Assembly (NCBI GenBank): GCA_039680625.1
Contig: JBDKSN010000215.1
Location: 1 to 19,149, forward strand
Length of the DNA stretch: 19,149 nucleotides
DNA from: JAAYDS01 sp039680625
Lineage (GTDB): Bacteria; Chloroflexota; Anaerolineae; UBA1429
Direction: 5' to 3'
Shown here one piece after another: positions 6,618 through 13,053 of this stretch (position 1 is the first letter of the stretch; every line of letters starts with the position of its first letter). Position numbers and translations under genes: made by a program. The notes beneath the pieces are model-generated. The model saw only the letters and a program-made list of their open reading frames with translations, was not told where the DNA came from and searched no databases.

Positions 6618-7715
6618 ATGAGGCTCGCCATCGTCTTTTCCTGGCTGAATCAGTACGGCGGCGCCGAGCGCGTGCTCGAGGTCGTGCACGACATGTATCC
6701 CCAGGCGCCGATCTACACGTCGGTGTATCGTCCTGCGGCGCTGCCCGAGGGCTATCGTCAGTGGGACATTCGCCCTTCGTTCATGAACCACTTGCCCCTC
6801 GCGCGGCGCAAGCAACAGTGGTTCTTGCCGCTCTATCCGCTGGCCTTTGAGTCGTTCGACCTACGCGGTTATGACCTGGTGTTGAGCATCCCGAGCGGCT
6901 TTGCCCATGGCGTGCTGACGGGCGAGCATACGCGGCACGTGTGCTATTGCCTCACGCCGCCGCGCTTCCTTTGGAATTACCATGCCTATATCGAACGCGA
7001 GGGGCTGGGTCGCGCCGCGAGGGCGCTCATGGCGGGCACCCTCAAGAACCTGCGTGTGTGGGATCTAGCTGCGGCCAATCGCGTCGATCGCTTTGTGGCC
7101 ATCTCACGCACGGTGCGCGAGCGCGTGGCCAAGCACTATCGGCGGGAGGCCGACATCATCTATCCCCCAGTGGATACGTCACTGGCTCCGGTAGAGAGTG
7201 GTGCCTCGCGTGGGGATTACTATCTGGTGGTGTCGCGGCTCGTGCCCTACAAGCGCATCGACCTAGCCGTGCGAGCGTTCTCGACGCTCGGGTTGCCCCT
7301 CAAGATCGTGGGCGACGGCCGCGACCGCGCCGCTCTGCAAAGAATCGCTGGGCCGAACGTCGAGTTTCTCGGTTTTGTGCCGGACGATGCCGAGGTGCGC
7401 CGCCTGATGGCGGGCTGTAAGGCGTTTGTCTTCCCCGGCGAGGAGGATTTCGGCCTGACGCCCGTCGAGGCGCTGTCGGCAGGGCGGCCGGTGATCGCCT
7501 ATGCCGCTGGCGGTGCGCTCGACACGGTCGAAGAAGGCCGCACGGGAGTGCTCTTTGCCGAGTCGACGCCCACTGCTCTGGCCGAGGCCGTGCGGCGTCT
7601 CGAAGGTCTCTCGTTCGACGAGGGCGTACTACGCCAGCAAGCCGAGCGGTTCAGCGTGCCACGCTTTCAGCGCGAACTGGACGCTCTGCTGCTAGAGGAG
7701 TTGACACGACGTTAG
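6618..7715 (+). CDS. Glycosyltransferase, family 4 (GT-B fold)
   Basis: The 365-residue protein starts at ATG 6618 with GGAGA just upstream. It shows the two-domain GT-B layout: an N-terminal QYGGAERVLEVV (about 12-23), the acceptor-side loop typical of GT4 enzymes, and a C-terminal nucleotide-sugar site with SRLVPYKRID (206-215), KIVGDGRD, and FPGEEDFGLTPVEAL, in which E276 and E284 make the E-x7-E motif. Retaining transfer of a sugar from an NDP-sugar to a lipid-linked, polysaccharide or small-molecule acceptor is expected; the exact donor and acceptor cannot be read. There is no membrane helix, so it is cytoplasmic or peripheral. It is the last gene of the rsmD-mnmE unit, an odd partner for rRNA and tRNA modification genes, and probably just co-transcribed. 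Confidence 0.92.
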   Translation: MRLAIVFSWLNQYGGAERVLEVVHDMYPQAPIYTSVYRPAALPEGYRQWDIRPSFMNHLPLARRKQQWFLPLYPLAFESFDLRGYDLVLSIPSGFAHGVLTGEHTRHVCYCLTPPRFLWNYHAYIEREGLGRAARALMAGTLKNLRVWDLAAANRVDRFVAISRTVRERVAKHYRREADIIYPPVDTSLAPVESGASRGDYYLVVSRLVPYKRIDLAVRAFSTLGLPLKIVGDGRDRAALQRIAGPNVEFLGFVPDDAEVRRLMAGCKAFVFPGEEDFGLTPVEALSAGRPVIAYAAGGALDTVEEGRTGVLFAESTPTALAEAVRRLEGLSFDEGVLRQQAERFSVPRFQRELDALLLEELTRR

Positions 7716-7723
7716 GCGCATAG

Positions 7724-7753
7724 AGAGGCCCCGCTCGATCGAGCGGGGCCTCT
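7724..7753. terminator. Perfect 30-bp palindrome between convergent genes, probable bidirectional terminator
   Basis: The 15-base arm AGAGGCCCCGCTCGA is followed immediately by its exact reverse complement. It sits between the stop of the glycosyltransferase gene (plus) and the stop of the secreted-protein gene (minus). There is no clear T-run on either side, so it may work as a GC-rich hairpin or act on both strands as a transcription block or RNA 3'-end stabiliser. Confidence 0.75.
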
Positions 7754-7764
7754 GCGTTGTGTCC

Positions 7765-9573
7765 TCAGTATCGGGCCCAATGGCCATTGTTGTAGAGCAC
7801 GAACACGCCATAGTGTGGGCTCCAGAACATCAGGCCACCGGTGTATTGCTGGGCCGTGCCGCTAAAGCCGAACTCTTCGATCGTCGCCCAGGAGAGTCCG
7901 CTGCGGATGGCCGGGTTCTCGCGCCAGACCTTGCCAAAGCCGCGCTTGGGCTGGAGATAGCCTGGCGGAGGCACGATCCCTGGGTCGGTCTCGGGGATCG
8001 ACGGGTTCCAGGTGTCGGCATAGGCGTACCAGGTGCCATTGTTCAAGAGCGCATAGATCTGGCCCTTGTCTTGACGCCAGAACATGTAGCCACCCAAGAA
8101 GGTCTGCGCGCCGGCCCACGTGCCCACTTCGGGTTCGGTGGGGCAGCCCAAGCCACTGCGCACGTCGGCATGGCCATTCCACACGTTGCCAAAGCCCAGC
8201 ACTGGCGCGATGGCGCAGCCGCTTGGCGGCGGAGGCGGCTCGGGCGGCGCGCCGCCGGCCGGCACAAACCGCACTGCATCCCAGCCGACATAGCGGGTCA
8301 TGTAGGGCTCGCCGGTGACATCGCCCAGGTAGACGTATTCACCCGCACCACCAGCAAAGTAGTAGGTGCCCAGGCTGACCCACTGGTCATAGTAGTTGTT
8401 CTGATTGACCCATTTGGCGTGAGACGTGCCGTTGTGATAGATGACGTACTTGGCGCTCTTGGTGCCGTGGTACTTGCTGGGGATGTAGACCGACACCTCA
8501 TAGTTGCCGGGTGTGGTCAAGTAGGGGAACCACTTACCCCAGCTGTAGAGCTGGCCCGTCTGGTTCCACGACCAGTAGAGGTGCCCGTTGTAACCGAAGG
8601 AACGCCCGCGCATGCCTCCGGCTGGTCCGCCCCAGATAAAGCCGGCGCTGAGATCATCGACGATCACGCCGCCGCCCGGAGGTGGAGGAGGCGTCCAACC
8701 GCCACCCGTCCAGGAGACCTGACAGACAGCCACCCCGCCCTGTTCAAAGTACTCGACGACGACGGTGTGGTTGCCCGCGTTCAGATAGGCCGTGCCCGTG
8801 TGCGTGGTGCGCGATTGAGGGTACCAGCGGTCGATGACCAATGCGCCATCGACATAGACGCGCACACCGTCATCCACGGTGGCACTAAAGGTGTAGGTCT
8901 GGGTGTTGGCAAAGTAGGCGACGGTAGTCCACCGCACAGAAAAGTTCTCTGCGCCGATGGCATCGCCGGGCGACATATAGCCCCAGTCAAAGTTGACCGC
9001 CGAATCGGTGCGCACCATGGTGGGCGGGCCGGCGAGGAAGATGTTGTTGAAATACTCGCCGCTCCACGCACCGCTCGGTGTGCCCCCACCACCGGCCGTC
9101 CACCAGAAGCGGCAGAGCGCATTGCCGCCGTTCTCATAGTACTGCACCTGGAGCGCGTGGTTACCTGCGTTCAGATACCGCACCGATGAGTAGGTGGTGG
9201 CCGATTGATCCTTCCATTGATCGATGATCAAGACCCCATCGATCCATACACGCACGCCATCATCGACGGTGACATAGAACGTGTAGGTGCCGGCATTGAA
9301 ATACTCGACCGTCGTCCAGTTGACCGAGAACTGGTCGGCCGGAATGCCAGCGGCCGGAGCGCCAGTGCCCCAGTCAAAGTTCACTGCCGGGTCATAGCGC
9401 ACGACTGTGGGGCCGCCAAACAGTGCCATATTGGCGTAATAGTCGCCGCGCCATGTTGCCGGGTCTGCGGAGGCGGTAGCGGGCACCGCCAGCATCCCCG
9501 CGAGGATCAGGACACACATCACCAGGCTGAGCCACCGTTTGCGAGTGCCCGGTCGCGAGTTCATGCTCTTCAC
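7765..9573 (-). CDS. Secreted protein: two PA14 domains, golvesin-like domain, two C-terminal FGxVW repeats
   Basis: The chosen start is GTG at 9573-9571, with a GGGGG site seven bases upstream; GTG at 9591 would place that site inside the gene, and ATG at 9564 is also possible. The 602-residue protein has a signal peptide (KRWLSLVMCVLILAGMLAV, then ATASA) with cleavage near residue 36. Two PA14-like beta domains follow (about 40-158 and 168-288), each with a VDDGVRVxxDG core and xYLNAGNH. A proline-glycine linker leads to a golvesin-like domain (about 303-437; GNYEVSVYIPS, WVSLGTYYF, GWDAVRFV). After a second proline linker come two copies of an approximately 58-residue repeat (about 460-518 and 545-602; GFGxVW, IRSGL or VRSGL, GGxMFW, NNGxW). 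PA14 and golvesin-like domains usually bind carbohydrate. No catalytic domain is visible, so a surface or extracellular glycan-binding role is inferred. Confidence 0.85.
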   Translation of the reverse strand: MKSMNSRPGTRKRWLSLVMCVLILAGMLAVPATASADPATWRGDYYANMALFGGPTVVRYDPAVNFDWGTGAPAAGIPADQFSVNWTTVEYFNAGTYTFYVTVDDGVRVWIDGVLIIDQWKDQSATTYSSVRYLNAGNHALQVQYYENGGNALCRFWWTAGGGGTPSGAWSGEYFNNIFLAGPPTMVRTDSAVNFDWGYMSPGDAIGAENFSVRWTTVAYFANTQTYTFSATVDDGVRVYVDGALVIDRWYPQSRTTHTGTAYLNAGNHTVVVEYFEQGGVAVCQVSWTGGGWTPPPPPGGGVIVDDLSAGFIWGGPAGGMRGRSFGYNGHLYWSWNQTGQLYSWGKWFPYLTTPGNYEVSVYIPSKYHGTKSAKYVIYHNGTSHAKWVNQNNYYDQWVSLGTYYFAGGAGEYVYLGDVTGEPYMTRYVGWDAVRFVPAGGAPPEPPPPPSGCAIAPVLGFGNVWNGHADVRSGLGCPTEPEVGTWAGAQTFLGGYMFWRQDKGQIYALLNNGTWYAYADTWNPSIPETDPGIVPPPGYLQPKRGFGKVWRENPAIRSGLSWATIEEFGFSGTAQQYTGGLMFWSPHYGVFVLYNNGHWARY

Positions 9574-9589
9574 GAGAATCCCCCTTTCC

Positions 9590-9606
9590 ACAACGACCGT
9601 CGTTGT
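9590..9606. promoter_or_regulatory. 17-bp inverted repeat just upstream of the secreted-protein ribosome site
   Basis: ACAACGAC and GTCGTTGT flank a single central base. The element lies in the 5' untranslated region, directly before the GGAAAGGGGG ribosome-binding region of the secreted-protein gene. It could be an operator or a small RNA hairpin affecting translation; no known regulator is recognised. Confidence 0.4.
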
Positions 9607-9685
9607 GTAGCCGATCAGCTCTCAGTACCCCTGTTGCCTGTCTATTGACTCTTCTTGCTCCTGATGCCGGTTCAATGCAGCTACT

Positions 9686-9714
9686 ATTATAGCAGGCTTA
9701 TGAAGGCGGCGCAA
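9686..9714 (-). promoter_or_regulatory. Sigma-70-type promoter of the secreted-protein gene
   Basis: On the minus strand TTGCGC (9714-9709) and a perfect TATAAT (9691-9686) are 17 bases apart. It lies just after the stop of the upstream lipoprotein gene, so the secreted protein can be transcribed on its own. The untranslated leader would be about 105 bases. Confidence 0.75.
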
Positions 9715-9724
9715 CGCTTTGGCG

Positions 9725-11845
9725 CTAGCGCCTGGCAAACGAGGCAATCTGGCCTTTGCTGATGGTCGCCTGCAGGCTATCGGGCGCGTCGGCAGGGCCA
9801 AAAACCACGGTGTCAGCGGTCACACTACTGGCCATCAGACGCAGGTCAGCGGCGCCCAGTTCCAGCGCTGCCAGTTGTTCCTCCGCTTGGGCGCTACACA
9901 GCTCGTCTAGAGCTTCGCCGGCGCGCCAGCGACGCACAACCTCATAGACCAGGGCATAGGGTGACGGTTCGGTCAGCTCCCAATAGATGGCCGACAAACT
10001 GGCATCCGCGGGGAGCGAGGATCGGCGGACGTAAGCGCTGCCCTCTAGCTCCCAGGTGGCCGAGAGCTGGCGCAGTGGGCAGGTGCTACACTCGAAGAAG
10101 GGGTCAGCGGGCAGGCCAAGCGAAGTGCCGGTTACTTGCAGTCGATCGATGCCCCGACCCGCGAAGGCCACCGAACCGTTGGTAGTGACCCAGTCGCTAT
10201 GCCCCGCCGGTTGCCAGGCGATTTGCCAGGCATCCTCTCGCTTTTCGAGCAGGGCGACGGCCCACTGGGTGTTGTCGCCGACCGCAGTGCGATAGATGGC
10301 CGCCACGCGGTCTTGCTCGGCACGCACGTCGACCAAGGTGCTGCCCTGCCCGATGACCAGGCTCGTGCCCTCTGCGGCCAAGACGAGGCTCGCAGGCGGA
10401 GTGGTCAGCAAATAGAGCCCTGGCTCGATCTCGGTGATGGGCCAATCCTGGTCGGCCCAGCCGGCCTGGGCCAAGTAGGCGCGCAACTGGGCACTCCGTT
10501 CGTCGAGCGAGAGGTTGGGGTTGCCCACGACGAACGCGGCCGCCGCAGTGGCGGTGGCTTGGGCATCGCCGGCGGCGTCGATGAAGCGTGTGCGCCAGGC
10601 GTCGAGCGAGGGCGTGTCGCTGGCGAGCGAGGGCCGCAACAGCCAGCCAAGCAAGGTCGCCGACCCTTTGACGGGGAGTAACGCTTGCTCGCCAGAGAGG
10701 CTCACCGACGTGTAGTAGAGCGCCTCGCTGCTTTGGTTGCGGAGTACGACGGCATCGTTCGATACCGCCCAGCCGCTGATCCGTGTGTCGGGCAGGGCCT
10801 CAGTTAGCGGGCCAGACGCCTGGCCGGTGGCGACATCCAGGACATAAAGGCCCAGGCTCTCGGCGGTGGGCTCGTATAGCGCCCCGCGACGCAGCAGGTA
10901 GGCCACAAAGCGGCCGTCGGGCGACCAGGTCGGTTGTGCGACAAAAGTGCCCGCTTCGAGCGTCAGCGCCTGGGGAGACGCCGTCGTAGCCAGTGTGGCG
11001 GTGAGCAGCTGATAGCCGCCCTCTTGTTCGGCCAGCCAGGTCAGCGCTCCACCGGGGCCTAGGGCAAGCTCACCCACGCCCGCGAACTGCACGGTTGACT
11101 CGGGCTGGCCGGTGGCCGGATCGACGGTCAGCACCTGCAAGCCGGTACCATCCACGCCTGGCGCCCACAGCAACGCGCGGTGCGCCGCGCCATCGTAGCC
11201 CAGCACCATCGCCGCCGGGCCGGTGTACGCGACGGGCGCCGCGAGGGCGCCATGGGGGGTCAGCTCGCAGAGCAGCAGCTGTTGTACCGGCTCCTCAGCC
11301 TCGGGGTCAGGCTCGGCCCAACCCGCATAGAGCAAGTGCTCGCCGTCGGCTCCCCAAAACACTTGCGCATCGACGAGGTCTGTTGTCGCACCCGTATCGA
11401 GCATCTCGACCTTCCCAGTGCTCAGGTCGACCAACTCGACTGAGCGTCCACGCACAATGGCGAGCCGGGCGCCAGACAACGCCCACCCCGAGGATATCGC
11501 GCCGGCCGCCAGAGGCACCACCTCGCCGCTGGTCGGGTGTGCCCAAAACACGCCATTCTCATCGCTGTAGAGCACGCCCATAGGTGCCGGCGAGGCACTG
11601 GGCTGGTCGGCTGGCTCCTCAGCCGAGGTGCCATTGGTAGGTGGCAGCGCAGAAGCGGTGGCGTCGAGGGCTATGGTGGCCGTAGCGGCTACGTCGGGCG
11701 GTGCGCTGACTATCTTGGTGGGTAAGGTTGCTGCCGCCGGTGATTCGTGTGTGTTTGACAGCCAACAACCCGATAGCGCTAGCAACACGAGCGCGGCGCC
11801 GATGGCGATCAAGAGAGGGCGCAGGTGATGGTTGGATGTGGTCAT
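9725..11845 (-). CDS. Lipoprotein with probable beta-propeller domain
   Basis: The start ATG at 11845-11843 has a GGGGG ribosome site ten bases upstream. The 706-residue protein begins with a lipoprotein signal peptide: LLIAIGAALVLLALSGC, with the lipid-acceptor cysteine at residue 27. An Ala/Thr/Ser/Pro-rich linker follows to about residue 90. The next roughly 300 residues contain repeated beta units typical of WD40/TolB-like propellers, for example PTWSPDGRFVAYLL, LYVLDVATGQ, VELVDLSTGKVEML and LQVLTVDPATGQ. The final 250 or so residues are different, with a FFECSTCPL segment and a mostly helical end (RRWRAGEALDELCSAQAEEQL). It should be anchored outside the membrane. Its precise role is unknown; sensing or scaffolding is possible. 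It lies 32 bases after the URO-D-family gene and is probably co-transcribed with it. Confidence 0.82.
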   Translation of the reverse strand: MTTSNHHLRPLLIAIGAALVLLALSGCWLSNTHESPAAATLPTKIVSAPPDVAATATIALDATASALPPTNGTSAEEPADQPSASPAPMGVLYSDENGVFWAHPTSGEVVPLAAGAISSGWALSGARLAIVRGRSVELVDLSTGKVEMLDTGATTDLVDAQVFWGADGEHLLYAGWAEPDPEAEEPVQQLLLCELTPHGALAAPVAYTGPAAMVLGYDGAAHRALLWAPGVDGTGLQVLTVDPATGQPESTVQFAGVGELALGPGGALTWLAEQEGGYQLLTATLATTASPQALTLEAGTFVAQPTWSPDGRFVAYLLRRGALYEPTAESLGLYVLDVATGQASGPLTEALPDTRISGWAVSNDAVVLRNQSSEALYYTSVSLSGEQALLPVKGSATLLGWLLRPSLASDTPSLDAWRTRFIDAAGDAQATATAAAAFVVGNPNLSLDERSAQLRAYLAQAGWADQDWPITEIEPGLYLLTTPPASLVLAAEGTSLVIGQGSTLVDVRAEQDRVAAIYRTAVGDNTQWAVALLEKREDAWQIAWQPAGHSDWVTTNGSVAFAGRGIDRLQVTGTSLGLPADPFFECSTCPLRQLSATWELEGSAYVRRSSLPADASLSAIYWELTEPSPYALVYEVVRRWRAGEALDELCSAQAEEQLAALELGAADLRLMASSVTADTVVFGPADAPDSLQATISKGQIASFARR

Positions 11846-11864
11846 GGCTCGATACCCCCTGATA

Positions 11865-11890
11865 CAGCGTGGGCGACTCAACGCCCGCTG
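11865..11890 (-). repeat. Intercistronic hairpin overlapping the URO-D stop codon
   Basis: On the minus strand CAGC-GGGCG pairs with CGCCC-(AC)-GCTG around the loop TTGAGT, which contains the TGA stop. There is no T-run, so it is a weak terminator candidate at best and may instead affect mRNA processing or stability between the URO-D and lipoprotein genes. Confidence 0.35.
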
Positions 11891-12912
11891 GGCTGGGCCG
11901 GGGCGCTCTCTTCGGGCGCACCCCACCAGGCCTCAAAGAAGGCACGGATGTTCTCTAGTGGATAGTCCTTGTTGATCTCGGCCTGGCCGATGACCCCGCC
12001 GCGGTCATCCCACAGGGCAGCACGCACACGCTCCACAGCAGCATGTACGTCTTGCGGGGTGCCAAAGGGCATGATGTGCTGGCGATCCATCTCGCCCCAA
12101 AAGGTGATGCGCCCTCGAAATCGCTGGCCTAGCTCTTCGATGGGCATACAAAAGAGCTGCGAGTTGATGGCATCGACGCCGATCTCGATGAGATCGGGAT
12201 AGATGCTCAAGATATACCCGTCGGAGTGCATCAAGGCGAACTTGCCGTGGGCGTGCGCCAGGTCTACATAATCCTTGTACAACGGTTTGAAATAAGTCGC
12301 CCACATGGCCGGTGAGATGAGCAAGCCATGCTCGCCCCCCCAGTCATCCATAAAGAACACGGCATCGACGTCGGTCTTGACGACGTATTCGAGGTGCCGC
12401 AAGTAATAGTCATGGACCATCTCGAGCAATCGAAAGATCTGCGGCACGCCCCAGGCCAGGTCTCGGTAGACGTTCTCGGGGCCACGGATGAACTGCAGCC
12501 GCTCGAACGGGCGTGGCAGGCCGAGGTGGATGAAGCGATCGCTGGCTGCACAGGTGCGGTTGACCGCCTCGAATCCCTTGCCCAGCAGATGGTAGGGTGG
12601 CCGCCAGTGATCCAGATCGGCCCAATCGGCAAGCGCGGGGTGTTTGACCTCGCCGATCATGCCACGCTGGATATTGCGCCACGTCGACCCCCAGGGGTCA
12701 GTCCAATAACCCGGCTCATAGAGCGGGGCGTCGCTCACAGGGTCGACAAAGCCGCTATCGCCGAAATCGCTGGGATACTGGGCCAGCAGGGCGTTCAACT
12801 CGGCCTCGCGCCCATAGAAGGCCGCGGGCAGGGTCCAGATATCGCGTGCTGGGCGGTCGACGCCCTCCATGCGCAGAGTCCGTCGAACACGCTCGCGCGG
12901 TGTGATCGCCAT
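11878..12912 (-). CDS. Uroporphyrinogen decarboxylase-family protein (not a typical HemE)
   Basis: The start is ATG 12912-12910 with AAGGAG eight to nine bases upstream; the frame stays open much further but that part is antisense to topA. The 344-residue protein begins ITPRERVRRTLRMEGVDRPARDIW, a URO-D/MtaA-superfamily start. Later family-like segments are VDAVFFMDDWGGEHGLLISP (about 182-201), KFALMHSDGYILSIYPDLIE, FWGEMDRQHIMPFG and NKDYPLENIRAF. The MRQAGR substrate-binding motif of HemE is absent, so it is unlikely to make coproporphyrinogen. Cobamide methyltransferases of the MtaA/CmuA branch usually show His-x-Cys where this protein has HSDG (228-231), so zinc-dependent methyl transfer is also uncertain. 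The substrate is unknown. It is transcribed divergently from topA and is followed by the lipoprotein gene. Confidence 0.88.
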   Translation of the reverse strand: MAITPRERVRRTLRMEGVDRPARDIWTLPAAFYGREAELNALLAQYPSDFGDSGFVDPVSDAPLYEPGYWTDPWGSTWRNIQRGMIGEVKHPALADWADLDHWRPPYHLLGKGFEAVNRTCAASDRFIHLGLPRPFERLQFIRGPENVYRDLAWGVPQIFRLLEMVHDYYLRHLEYVVKTDVDAVFFMDDWGGEHGLLISPAMWATYFKPLYKDYVDLAHAHGKFALMHSDGYILSIYPDLIEIGVDAINSQLFCMPIEELGQRFRGRITFWGEMDRQHIMPFGTPQDVHAAVERVRAALWDDRGGVIGQAEINKDYPLENIRAFFEAWWGAPEESAPAQPSGR

Positions 12913-12945
12913 CAGCCCTCTCCTTGTCTCTCGAGTGACAGCGCC

Positions 12946-12974
12946 ATTGTAACCGGCCAGCGGGCGGCCGCCAA
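12946..12974 (-). promoter_or_regulatory. Promoter of the URO-D-family gene
   Basis: On the minus strand TTGGCG (12974-12969) and TACAAT (12951-12946) are 17 bases apart. The gene start is about 33 bases downstream of the -10. The -10 is followed by GGC, as at the divergent topA promoter. Confidence 0.6.
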
Positions 12975-12991
12975 TGGGTATCCGACGGCGG

Positions 12992-13020
12992 TCGACAGGG
13001 CCGCTGTCGATGAGTACAAT
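12992..13020 (+). promoter_or_regulatory. Promoter of topA
   Basis: TCGACA (12992-12997) and TACAAT (13015-13020) are 17 bases apart, giving a start of transcription near 13027 and a short leader before the topA ATG at 13054. It is divergent from the URO-D promoter, with the two -35 boxes only 17 bases apart. Confidence 0.62.
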
Positions 13021-13053
13021 GGCCGCGCTCATTTGTTCGCATGGTGAGGGACG

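Noticed and set aside
7759..9189. Open frame of 476 codons on the plus strand
   Set aside because: It is antisense to the secreted PA14 protein, which has a signal peptide, clear domains and a good promoter.
9721..9732. 12-bp palindrome GGCGCTAGCGCC over the lipoprotein stop codon
   Set aside because: Only four base pairs would form around the loop in RNA and no T-run follows; it is probably chance in GC-rich DNA.
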